64,000 bases of DNA. Origin: CALODP01 sp942492055 (lineage in GTDB: Bacteria > Bacteroidota > Ignavibacteria > Ignavibacteriales > Melioribacteraceae). Made by a program: the position numbers and the translations under genes. The DNA lies in assembly GCA_942492055.1 (NCBI GenBank), contig CALODP010000002.1:597553-661552 (forward strand). Direction: 5' to 3'. Each line of letters begins with the position of its first letter. Within the stretch, counting starts at the first letter, position 1. Under the pieces are notes generated by a model. It saw only the letters and a program-made list of their open reading frames with translations, searched no databases and was not told the origin of the DNA. Below are positions 45,864-54,058 of this stretch, piece by piece.

Positions 45864-47090
45864 ATGTATAAACAAGAATTAATTAAAAGAATCGATGCGG
45901 TTAAGAATGCTGGGTACCAAGAACTTATCGGGCGATGGTCAAATATCCAGATACGAAAGACATTAGAAAGCTACCGACAATACCCTGAAGGTTTGATTCA
46001 ACAGTTGGTAGAATGTTTAAAATCGAATTGCGAAGTTAAAAATACTTTTGATAACAAAATTGCTAATGCTGGAAATCTACGTTACCCAACTGGATTAAAG
46101 TCAACGGCAATATGGCTTGTTAATCAATCCCTTAATTGTGAAACCAAACTTGTGGTAGAAAATTTTTTTGATTACGTACATAGTGAGTATTCTATTGGTT
46201 TTGAAGTGTTAGCTTTATCCGGTATAGATGTTAATGAGTCTATAGAGTTAACTGATGATTTGAGCTTGATTCCGTTTTCATCATTAACTCCGTCTTTCAT
46301 GACTGAAGCCTTGGATCCAAACTTTCTAAAGATGAAGCATCATCTCGAAAGAGGTCATTTTCCTCAGAGAATAAATTTTGGATATAGAGCACCCAAAGCG
46401 GCTCTCACATATAAAGTAAAAGTTGTTCCTAAAACATACTCTTCATTTGACGCGCCCCATAATTATATTGACACATCAATTGTTCTTGACGTGTGTCGGT
46501 TGCTTACTTTGATAGATAAAAGCACTCCGGTAATTTTAGGTGAATGGTTTGAATTAGATGAAAGTGTGCCATTTAAAGAAGGAATGGGCAAAAGTTATTC
46601 ATTACCGATCCCGGAGGTTTTTTCTCCTCGAGATATAAAGTTGGGTGTTGTACATCAAAAAACTATCAATGAATTGATAAATTCTTATTTTTGTATTCCA
46701 ATTAAATATAGAAAATTATTAAAGCTACCCTTAGAACGGCTTAATATATCAAGAAGAAGAAAAAATAGTGTAGATAGAGCAATAGACTTAGGTATAGCAT
46801 ATGAATCACTGTTTCTTACAGATAATCCGGAATCCATATCACTGACTCTCAGAAAACGGGTTTCAAATCATTTGCCAAAGTCCCAGTACGATTTTAATAT
46901 ATTTGAAACAATTCGAAAATTTTATAATTGCCGGTCAGATGCCGCACACAATGGAGAAGTTAAAGATGTGTACCAGATTAAAAACTACAAAGAATTCAAA
47001 ACCGACGAACTCTTATCTATATCAGACACATTAATGGTTGATTCTATTGTGAAAATTCTAAAAACAAAAAACATGCCTAAATGGTGGTAA
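45864..47090 (+). CDS. protein with C-terminal ApeA-like HEPN domain
   Basis: The 408-residue protein has an N-terminal part of unknown fold and a helical C-terminal domain of about residues 295-395. This contains the HEPN motif Rx4-6H as CRSDAAHNG (Arg357 and His362), preceded by AIDLGIAYESLFL, a pattern of ApeA-type HEPN. HEPN proteins are often RNases in abortive-infection and toxin-antitoxin systems. The region at about 170-200 (FGYRAPKAALTYKVKV) is unassigned. It is one of three consecutive nuclease-like genes. No antitoxin is evident. Confidence 0.68.
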   Translation: MYKQELIKRIDAVKNAGYQELIGRWSNIQIRKTLESYRQYPEGLIQQLVECLKSNCEVKNTFDNKIANAGNLRYPTGLKSTAIWLVNQSLNCETKLVVENFFDYVHSEYSIGFEVLALSGIDVNESIELTDDLSLIPFSSLTPSFMTEALDPNFLKMKHHLERGHFPQRINFGYRAPKAALTYKVKVVPKTYSSFDAPHNYIDTSIVLDVCRLLTLIDKSTPVILGEWFELDESVPFKEGMGKSYSLPIPEVFSPRDIKLGVVHQKTINELINSYFCIPIKYRKLLKLPLERLNISRRRKNSVDRAIDLGIAYESLFLTDNPESISLTLRKRVSNHLPKSQYDFNIFETIRKFYNCRSDAAHNGEVKDVYQIKNYKEFKTDELLSISDTLMVDSIVKILKTKNMPKWW

Positions 47091-47094
47091 GTAG

Positions 47095-47163
47095 AACATA
47101 ACAAGGCAATTTTAGCGGACGCAAAAAGCCGCGTGGCTGATTAGCGGCATTATATGCCAGAGG
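47095..47163 (+). other. attC-like inverted-repeat spacer 3
   Basis: The spacer starts with ACATAACAAGGCA and ends with GCGGCATTATATGCC, and holds a central AGCC/GGCT hairpin. Compact size (about 70 bases), a TAACAA start and a final TTATATGCC resemble canonical integron attC sites, with one departure (GCATTATA for GCGTTATA). The next start codon is 5 bases downstream. Confidence 0.6.
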
Positions 47164-47167
47164 AAAA

Positions 47168-47833
47168 ATGGAAATTATATTAGAAACTTTAGAGTCAAAT
47201 TCCGAGTTAATAACTTTATGCTTTACGATTATTGTCGGATTCTCTACTTTAGTCTATGCAATTTTAACTTGGCGATTAGTTAGAGAAACTAAAAGAATGA
47301 GGAAGTCGCAGACTGATCCTGAGGTATATTTATCATTAGTTCAAAATGAAGTGTCAATTAATTTTATAGATTTGAAACTTGAAAATATTGGAGCTGGTCC
47401 GGCATTTAATGTAAAATTTAAAGTAGTAAAAGATTTTAGTTCAAAAAATAGGAAAATTAGTGAAATTGGTTATATCAAAAATGGATTAAAATCATTTGCT
47501 CCAAAACATCCAATTACGCATTACGTTGCAACATTTAACGATGAACCAGAATTATTGAGAAATGATTTTTTTACAATTGAGGTGAGTTTTGAAAATGCAA
47601 TTGGTGAAAGATTTGAAAGAGAATACTTGTTGGAATTTGCCCCATATGCTGAACTAACAAAATTGGGATCACCTCCATTGATTGATATAGCTAATTATTT
47701 AAAGCGATTAGAAGCAACTTTTCGCGGTGTTGTAACTGGGCATCAAAAGTTAAAAGTTAATACATATAATCAACAAGATAGAGATAATTTAGAAAAAGCT
47801 TACAAAGAGCATTTTGAGGAATCTGATAATTAA
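47168..47833 (+). CDS. small single-pass membrane protein of unknown function
   Basis: The 221-residue product has one N-terminal membrane helix (about residues 16-36, ITLCFTIIVGFSTLVYAILT) followed by a basic stretch RETKRMRKSQ. The soluble part has VYLSLVQNEVSINFIDLKLE and NIGAGPAFNVKFKV, a pattern common in small membrane proteins of accessory regions. No enzymatic motif is visible. It follows the third attC-like spacer with a GAGG ribosome site. It may be an envelope-associated cassette gene. Confidence 0.68.
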   Translation: MEIILETLESNSELITLCFTIIVGFSTLVYAILTWRLVRETKRMRKSQTDPEVYLSLVQNEVSINFIDLKLENIGAGPAFNVKFKVVKDFSSKNRKISEIGYIKNGLKSFAPKHPITHYVATFNDEPELLRNDFFTIEVSFENAIGERFEREYLLEFAPYAELTKLGSPPLIDIANYLKRLEATFRGVVTGHQKLKVNTYNQQDRDNLEKAYKEHFEESDN

Positions 47834-47934
47834 TGGCATATAACCCATATAAAAGGTTCTGAATAAAAAAAATACCCCTCCACGTAAATGAGTTTCTCTA
47901 TTATGTCTCCCGAAAAAGAAAAAGGGAAAAAGAC

Positions 47935-47963
47935 TTGACACAAATTTTCCAAAATGTTACATT
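47935..47963 (+). promoter_or_regulatory. possible promoter of the helical-protein gene
   Basis: TTGACA (47935-47940), a 17-base spacer and TACATT (47958-47963) fit a sigma-70-type promoter. It would give a leader of about 165 bases before the gene at 48135. The leader has several GC-rich short inverted repeats, such as CGGCGAACCG. The match is by eye only, and the organism's sigma factor preference is unknown. Confidence 0.45.
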
Positions 47964-48134
47964 GACCTTTGGTTCGTCCTCCTAAAAAAACGCTCCGGCG
48001 AACCGCAAATAAGGTTTTAGGGGAACAAATCCCGACGGCCTGACTATTCCCGATACCATTTCCTCAAAAGGTCAATTTTCCCTAAAGTATAAGAGTTCCC
48101 CCGAAAATATTAACTAATCAACCGAGAGGTTAAT

Positions 48135-48797
48135 ATGGTACGTTTTAAAGGAAGTACGGATGAATTCCTTGGTGATAGCCAGGTAGCCATCACCAACGGG
48201 AAAACCCATCCGGAAGTACAAGCTCTACTTTCCCTCTTCAACTACAACGAGGCGAAACTAGAAGAAGGGGAAGCACTCCTAAACAACGCTAATGCTCTAC
48301 TTGCAAACTTCAAAGTAGAATATGGTCAACAAATCAAAAGCACCCTTGAGTTGGAACAATCCAGAGAAGTAGCCAACAAAAAATACTCTATTCTTCGCAA
48401 AGTGGCCAAAATAGCTCTACGCAATCTGGAAGGAACAGATCTCTACAGAGCCATGTGTCTCAACGAAAGAATAAAGAAAAATTGGAATGGGTGGCATACA
48501 CAAGTCAGATTATTCTACACCAACGGAATGGCCAGTGAAGAAGCAATGGAGAAGATGGTTCTTTTCGGAATAACCCTCGAAAAAATGCAAGAAGGGAAAG
48601 ACGCCTTCTTATTAGCGGTAGAAAAGAACAATGCGCAGGAAACAGAGATAGGGGAAGCGCAGAAAGCCACCCAACTAAAAGACGAAGCTTTCGACGCCCT
48701 AAACGATTGGATGAGAGATTATATCGCGATAGCCCGCCTCGCTCTCGCTGATGATCCTCAACTATTGGAAATTTTAGGCATAACGGTTAAGGCATAA
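48135..48797 (+). CDS. all-helical protein of unknown function
   Basis: The 220-residue product is predicted to be wholly helical, with heptad-like stretches such as EAKLEEGEALLNNANALLAN and LRKVAKIALRNLEGTDLY. No signal peptide, membrane segment or known motif is seen. The gene has its own likely promoter, a GAGAGG ribosome site and a terminator. Codon choice is more C- and G-ending (for example AACAACGAGGCG-like runs) than in the AT-rich neighbours, so it may have a different origin or be highly expressed. Confidence 0.72.
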   Translation: MVRFKGSTDEFLGDSQVAITNGKTHPEVQALLSLFNYNEAKLEEGEALLNNANALLANFKVEYGQQIKSTLELEQSREVANKKYSILRKVAKIALRNLEGTDLYRAMCLNERIKKNWNGWHTQVRLFYTNGMASEEAMEKMVLFGITLEKMQEGKDAFLLAVEKNNAQETEIGEAQKATQLKDEAFDALNDWMRDYIAIARLALADDPQLLEILGITVKA

Positions 48798-48826
48798 TCT
48801 CCTAACCTGATGACCTCCTTCTGCAG

Positions 48827-48856
48827 ACCCCTTCAACAACCCGAAGGGGTTTGTTA
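48827..48856 (+). terminator. intrinsic terminator after the helical-protein gene
   Basis: The arms ACCCCTTC and GAAGGGGT surround an 8-base loop and end in TTGTTAT, a modest T-tract. It lies 30 bases after the stop codon. Confidence 0.75.
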
Positions 48857-49725
48857 TATACCACCCAAACTAATTTGTTTCTCCCCGAAATGGAAATAAC
48901 TTTCCCCATTAGCTTTTGGGTCTCTGTCGTAGATCCGGCCTATGCCGGGAGCTGGTCGAAGTGTTTTCTGTGTTCTCTGAGCTCTCTGTGGTTTGGTTTA
49001 CTTCGGGAATTGCAACTCCCAAATCTAATCTCATGATTCCAAACCAATAAAGCCCTCTTTCTCCTCACTCGCGAAGCAATGCTGTGAACTTAGGCTAATT
49101 GCTATAGTGTCTGCATGGTTATAATATGTCGCTCCCTGACTTTGTCGGGGTGCCGAACCCTTGGTAGATTGGTGATTGGAACACATTTTTTGAGCTCGTT
49201 TATGTGCGGCCTATAAATCTTTATTCGTTTTTGTTTAGTCTTTGTGATTGTGTTTTTGGGGTGTACTTTTGTCTTGATGCGTCAGTGGCCGTGCTTCGAC
49301 TCCGCTCAGCAACCTAACTTCGACTCCGCTCCCGTCAGAGCCGGTTCTGGGACAGCAACCCCACGCGCACAAAAGTACCAAAAGATCAAGACTGTAAAAG
49401 AGTCTCCTGAAATTCTACTCTCTTCGCTAAAAGAGATAAACTCGCGGAACAAGGGACGTTCCGCTCAGACAGTATCTCTTTTTTAACGCTCAGTTCGTAT
49501 AATTTCCGGGCGGAGATTCTTTTAATGTCGGAAGAGCTGCCAGTGGTTTGCGGATTTTTTTTGTTCTGATGGGATTAGATATTTTCGATAAACTATATAT
49601 TTTATACCTTATATTTAGAGTAAAGCTTTGTTATTTAATTGTGATGTCAGATAGAATGAAAGAAAGAAAGAAAGTTGATAACAGGTTAAAATCATAATCG
49701 TATTACTATATATAGTATTTATTGA
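48857..49725 (+). repeat. repeat-rich intergenic region with structured repeat copy B
   Basis: At 48980-49003 is a CTCTGTGGTT-type short repeat, in the opposite sense to AACCACAGAG next to the intron. At 49141-49220 is a partial copy of the secondary module (see 52098). Copy B of the structured repeat is 49263-49536. Its palindrome GTACTTTTGT/ACAAAAGTAC is split by about 95 bases of inserted DNA that holds a duplicated CTTCGACTCCGCTC. Its innermost stem is the perfect GCGGAAC (49444-49450) with GTTCCGC (49458-49464). No gene is supported in this region. Confidence 0.8.
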
Positions 49726-50709
49726 ATGGAAACACTAGAGAAGAAAATAGTAGAATTTAAAGCTTGGTACGAAAATCAATTATCGTATCATGACGCGACT
49801 GTGCGTTTTTTGTGTGATCTTATCGCCACAATTCCAAAGGTGGAGATGATAAAAGGGAGAACCAAAAGTTACGACGAGTGCATTAGCAAATTCAAAAGAA
49901 AGTATTTGCCCTCCATAAAGCCGGAAGATGACAATTACAAAATCAGTGATTTTATCACCGATCTGATTGGCATCAGAGCTGTCTGCTTCTATTCGGAGGA
50001 GATTTATGAAATAAGGCGTTTTATCAAAAAGTATTTCAGAGAAATTGAAATAACTGACAAAGCCAGCCAATTAGAAAAAACTGAAAATAAATTCGGTTAT
50101 AAAAGCTTACACTTACAATTGGTATTAAAAAGCAGGCTAAAGGGGATTCCTAATGCCGAAAAATTTAAAAACATTAGTTTTGAACTTCAGATCAGAACCG
50201 TTATTCAGGATGCATGGAGTATTCTGGATCATAAAATAAAATACAAAAAAAGTATACCCCAGAATTTAAAGAGAAGAATAAACCGCTTGTCGGCTCTATT
50301 TGAAATAGCTGACGACGAATTTTTTGACATACAAAAAAAGATAACCTTTGAAGAACGAAAAATAGATAGTAGGTTGAAGAAAGGGGGGGAAATTGAAAAG
50401 TCAAAAGTACTGGATGTATTCCGTTTCTTATTTATTGCCTTAAAGTATTTCCCTGATTATAATTTCATAGAATACAAGGTTGATGGCTTTGTACAGGAAA
50501 TTCTATCCCTAAAGAGTGATTTTACGGAAGGGGAGTTAAATGAAGCATTGCAAGATTATCTCTCGTATGTGAATACGATTGAAATAAAGATAAAGCAAAG
50601 TTTGAATCCGTATACTAAAATCCGGTACTGCTTGTATAAGTCGAATGTTAATAATTTCGAATCCATTTTGTCATTTCATCAGCAAGGAATTTTGGATAGA
50701 CTAAGTTAG
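49726..50709 (+). CDS. RelA/SpoT-domain (p)ppGpp synthetase-like protein
   Basis: The 327-residue protein has an N-terminal RelA_SpoT synthetase domain (about residues 15-180): GRTKSYDECISKFKRK, TDLIGIRAVCFYS with Mg-binding Asp79, KFGYKSLHLQL with the guanine-stacking Tyr125, and SFELQIRTVIQDAW with Glu153 and Gln155. It lacks the HD hydrolase, TGS and ACT domains of long RelA/Spo proteins and has a ~130-residue unknown C-terminal part. It could be a small alarmone synthetase or a toxic one (toxSAS). No antitoxin gene is evident alongside. It is a single-gene unit between repeat copies. Confidence 0.85.
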   Translation: METLEKKIVEFKAWYENQLSYHDATVRFLCDLIATIPKVEMIKGRTKSYDECISKFKRKYLPSIKPEDDNYKISDFITDLIGIRAVCFYSEEIYEIRRFIKKYFREIEITDKASQLEKTENKFGYKSLHLQLVLKSRLKGIPNAEKFKNISFELQIRTVIQDAWSILDHKIKYKKSIPQNLKRRINRLSALFEIADDEFFDIQKKITFEERKIDSRLKKGGEIEKSKVLDVFRFLFIALKYFPDYNFIEYKVDGFVQEILSLKSDFTEGELNEALQDYLSYVNTIEIKIKQSLNPYTKIRYCLYKSNVNNFESILSFHQQGILDRLS

Positions 50710-51223
50710 TTTTATGGTTTGCATTTTAATACAACGGCGTGATTTATTATGGGCTCATTCAGTCCGGAGTAAATAAAAGAAGGGTAAATTGAGAATATTT
50801 ATCAAATGAGTCTTTTCCGTTAAGAGTTATCAATGCTGTTAGTATTTGTAGAATAATGCGGTATTGAATTACACTCTTAGGGTTCTATTTCCAATCAGTA
50901 GCTTGCTTACTTTGGCTCCTCTCAGAGAGTATCTCTTTATTAACCTCAGTTCGCATAATTTCCGTAGCTCAAAATAATTGCTTTGAATTCGACTGTTACT
51001 GTGATCGCACTTCGACTTCATATCCGTCAGAGAGATCTTTACAGCATATATGAGCAAACACGCAGAGGAAAAATGTTGTGCCGGTCAAATCTTAATAATA
51101 TAGTTGCTTTATATAATATGATACCCTACCTTAATTCCATATTCAACAATTTTGATCTTTGGGGTGATATAACGAATTATTCCGCATAATAGTATGTTAT
51201 ACGTAAATAATGAGGAGTAGATA
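50710..51223 (+). other. intergenic region with a partial repeat copy
   Basis: The segment 50926-50967 (AGAGAGTATCTCTTTATTAAC...CGCATAATTTCCG) is a partial copy of the structured repeat. Near the end, TTCCGCATAATAGTATGTTAT resembles the junctions before the genes at 42668 and 52793. No gene is supported in this stretch. Confidence 0.55.
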
Positions 51224-51889
51224 ATGGAAAAGTCTTTGCAACCGGAAACATTCTTGAAAATGTTGATTTCTTTTCTAGAACAAACTAAAAGTGGATTGCT
51301 ATTAGTAGATATAAGCCAAAAGAATTATCCAATTGTTTATTCGAATAATGGGTTCCATTTTATTACGGGGTATTCTTCGGAAGAAATTATTGGGAAAAAT
51401 GTTGACCTTTTATTTGCGGATTATTTGCCTAAAGATTCAGTAGAAAAAATTAAGGATATTGTTAAAAATCCTAAAACCGTATATATAGTTACAAAATTCA
51501 TGAAAAAGAATAGGGAATTAATCGATCTATCTTTCTCAATAACACCGGTTATAAACTTTCAAAAAGGAATAGACTATGTGTTCTTGATATTCGAAAACAT
51601 TTCTGAAAGTAAAAAACTAATTGAAGAAAAAGCCGCTACAAAAGTATTAAGGGTAGTTTTAGGAACCATAAATGATATTATATATAATTATATGAATTAT
51701 ATAATAGAGTTTCGAGATGACCTATCTGAAGTAAATACTCAACTAAAAAACGAGGGAATTGAAGATTTATTAGAGGAATATAATTTGCAGTTTAGGAAAG
51801 CATTTTCGTCTTTGACAAAGTTTGGTGATTTGTCCTCTTTTGTCGGGAAAATATTAGATGAAGATTTTAGGATCCTAGATATCAGGTAG
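51224..51889 (+). CDS. PAS-domain protein without kinase domain
   Basis: Residues of about 15-125 form a PAS domain: NYPIVYSNNGFHFITGYSSE then EIIGKNVDLLF, and a final VFLIFENISESKKL. A helical region follows (about 130-221) with a DHp-like look but no His in the expected place and no ATPase domain. It may be a sensor that works through a partner. The LOV cysteine motif is absent. A GGAG ribosome site precedes the ATG. It is a single-gene unit next to repeat copy C. Confidence 0.78.
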   Translation: MEKSLQPETFLKMLISFLEQTKSGLLLVDISQKNYPIVYSNNGFHFITGYSSEEIIGKNVDLLFADYLPKDSVEKIKDIVKNPKTVYIVTKFMKKNRELIDLSFSITPVINFQKGIDYVFLIFENISESKKLIEEKAATKVLRVVLGTINDIIYNYMNYIIEFRDDLSEVNTQLKNEGIEDLLEEYNLQFRKAFSSLTKFGDLSSFVGKILDEDFRILDIR

Positions 51890-51920
51890 GATCCGGATAT
51901 TTTATTTACCATACTAACCG

Positions 51921-52097
51921 CACGCGCACAAAAGTACCAAAAGATCAAGACTGTAAAAGAGTCTCATGAAATTCTACTCTCTTCGCTAAAGAGATAAACT
52001 TGCGGAACAAGGGGCGTTTTGTTCAGAGAGTATCTCTTTTTTAACGCTTCGTTCGTATAATTTCCGGGGCGGAGATTCTTTTAATATCGGAAGAGAG
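51921..52097 (+). repeat. structured dispersed repeat, copy C (left arm missing)
   Basis: The copy begins with CACGCGCACAAAAGTAC, so it keeps only the right arm of the entry palindrome. The outer stem AAAAGAGTCTC with GGAGATTCTTTT is kept through a G-T pair. The inner stem is GCGGAAC with GTTTTGT. Its left end CACGCGC matches the right end of the insertion in copy B. Confidence 0.85.
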
Positions 52098-52249
52098 CTG
52101 ATATTGAAAGAGGATTATTAATAATGGGAGCTTTTTATTAGTATTTATCGGCGCCGTAGGTCGAAGATCCCGACAAGGTCGGGGTGCCGAGCCCTTGGTA
52201 GATTGGTGATTGGTACACATTTTTTGAGCTCGTTTACGCGCGGTCTATA
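52098..52249 (+). repeat. secondary repeat module, copy 1
   Basis: This module starts with AGCTGATATTGAAAGAGG and includes the hairpin CCCGACAAGGTCGGG and TTGGTAGATTGGTGATTGG, ending near GAGCTCGTTTACG. A near-identical copy is at 56205-56360, and a partial one at 49141-49220. In both full copies it directly follows the structured repeat, so the two form a composite. Confidence 0.85.
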
Positions 52250-52295
52250 ATCCCGAATTCGAATTGAATTAGTCTTAGTGATTATGCTAAGGGGT

Positions 52296-52760
52296 GTACT
52301 TTTGTCTTGATGCGTCAGTGGCCTCACATGTACAAAAGTACCAAAAGATCAAGACTGTAAAAGAATCTCCTGAAATTCTACTCTCTTCGCTAAAAGAGAT
52401 AAACTCGCGAAACAAAGGGCGCTTCGCTCAAACAGTATCTCTTTTTTAACGCTCAGTTCGCATAATTTCCGAGACGGAGATTCTTTTAATGTCGGAAGAG
52501 CCTTAAATATTGGTCGGGGTGATTTGGGTTAATTAGTCGCGCCATGTCTTGTTTTTACCCACCGAAAATAAAATAATTGGTTTGTTATCCCGAAAGGGGA
52601 ATGAGTTTAATAAATCTTTAAACAAGTTTTGTTATACGCTCAAAGAAAAATTATATATTTGAATTCAATAAAACAATAACTTAACTTAATTCCGTAATTA
52701 CTGATTTTGATATGCGGATAATATGCCGAAATTTTCCGCTTAATTATATGGTATGTGTGT
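52296..52760 (+). repeat. structured dispersed repeat, copy D, with downstream leader
   Basis: The core is 52296-52500. The entry palindrome is interrupted by about 20 bases (GCGTCAGTGGCC and following). The nested stems match copy A. Bases 52501-52760 match the leader after copy A, including TTAATT-CCGTAATTA and ATATGCCGAAATTTTCCGC, so the genes at 42668 and 52793 share the same kind of upstream DNA. Confidence 0.85.
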
Positions 52761-52792
52761 AAATTGACAATATCATCTAAGGAGTATGGTTA

Positions 52793-53740
52793 ATGAGAAA
52801 TTCTATAAAACGGATAATACTATCTACAATTGTAATGATATTGGGATTGAGCGGTTTTAGTTTTGGACAAAAAGAATTCATCAATGTGAATGGAAAAAAG
52901 ATTGAAATATTCATAGCTGGTTTAGAGAACAAACAGAAGAATAAACCAGTAATTGTATTTGAAAATGGGATGGCTAGCAAATATGGTAATTGGGAAAATG
53001 TGATTACTGAAGTATCAAAAAATTCGACAATTTTTTCTTATAACCGACCAAGAATTGGCGAATCTGAAAATGATAGCATTCCCCCGACTCCAAAACATAT
53101 TGTAGAAAATTTAAGGAAGATGCTTGTAGAAAAAGATCTTAAACCACCATACTTGTTAGTATCACATTCTTTTGGTGGGGCATATATAAGAAGTTTTGCT
53201 TCATACTATCCGGATGAAATAGCCGGACTTATTTTTGTTGATCCTATAGATTTCACAAAAAAGAAAGGGGATGGGGATCTCCCATATTTAGAAATTGGAT
53301 TGACTCAGCATCAAATCGATTCGATGTTTGCAAAACCCTATGAAAAATTCAAAGAAAAGCTTTATGCCGAGATGCCAAATTTTTATGTTGAAGAAGTGAA
53401 AATATCATCAAAATTAAACGCGACTGAATTTAAAGAATGCAACAGCATTCCTTTACCCGATGTGCCTGTTCATTTTATTATGGCGGGGGGATATTCGACT
53501 GAGGGGGATGATAGAGGAGAAACCATCTTTGATAAACAGAAATTATTTAGAATTAATAACAACATAAAGATGAAACGTTGGATAGCATTATTAGATCCGT
53601 TAAAATATGGGAAATTCTTTTATTGCTCTAACTCTGGCCATTTCATTATGAAAGATGATCCGGAAACTATTATTTCAAGCATCAAGTTGGCTTTGATCGA
53701 CTACAATAGACTTAAAGATGAAAAAGGGGTCAAAAAATAA
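52793..53740 (+). CDS. secreted alpha/beta hydrolase
   Basis: The 315-residue product has a signal peptide (about residues 1-26, ending FSFGQ). The hydrolase fold shows NGMASKYGNWENV and the nucleophile elbow VSHSFGGAY, with Ser126. A Ser stands at the place of the first Gly of the usual GxSxG. LIFVDPID probably provides the next strand, and a His in SGHFIMKDDPE completes the triad. Substrate is unknown. An AAGGAG ribosome site lies upstream; an in-frame earlier ATG is at 52787. It is the last clear cassette-like gene. Confidence 0.83.
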   Translation: MRNSIKRIILSTIVMILGLSGFSFGQKEFINVNGKKIEIFIAGLENKQKNKPVIVFENGMASKYGNWENVITEVSKNSTIFSYNRPRIGESENDSIPPTPKHIVENLRKMLVEKDLKPPYLLVSHSFGGAYIRSFASYYPDEIAGLIFVDPIDFTKKKGDGDLPYLEIGLTQHQIDSMFAKPYEKFKEKLYAEMPNFYVEEVKISSKLNATEFKECNSIPLPDVPVHFIMAGGYSTEGDDRGETIFDKQKLFRINNNIKMKRWIALLDPLKYGKFFYCSNSGHFIMKDDPETIISSIKLALIDYNRLKDEKGVKK

Positions 53741-53845
53741 ATAATTCCGTTCACTTCGCATAATTCTCCGTTATTATAGTGTGTAGAATACATAAGAGAA
53801 TATCAAGGTGCTTGGATATAAAAACAAGACTTTTGGAAATTAAAG

Positions 53846-53873
53846 ATCTATTTGGTAGATTCGCCAAATAGAT
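53846..53873 (+). promoter_or_regulatory. palindromic operator, likely bound by the ArsR-type regulator
   Basis: The 10-base arms ATCTATTTGG and CCAAATAGAT are perfect and separated by 8 bases. The core TATTTGG-N8-CCAAATA recurs exactly at 54370-54391, before the rhodanese gene. It lies about 190 bases before the regulator start. Confidence 0.7.
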
Positions 53874-54058
53874 TTTCTGTTTTGGGTATGTGATTATAGA
53901 TTATCACAAAGAGAAGTTATACAGTAATGATAGTTATTAAGGGAGGGAGTACTGAAGTAAATAATCATTGAAGAATTAGAGCACTTGGTTATTACGCAAG
54001 AAAAGGGGAATGTTCTGAGTTCTGCCTGATTCATATTATCAGTACTATAAAACAAATA

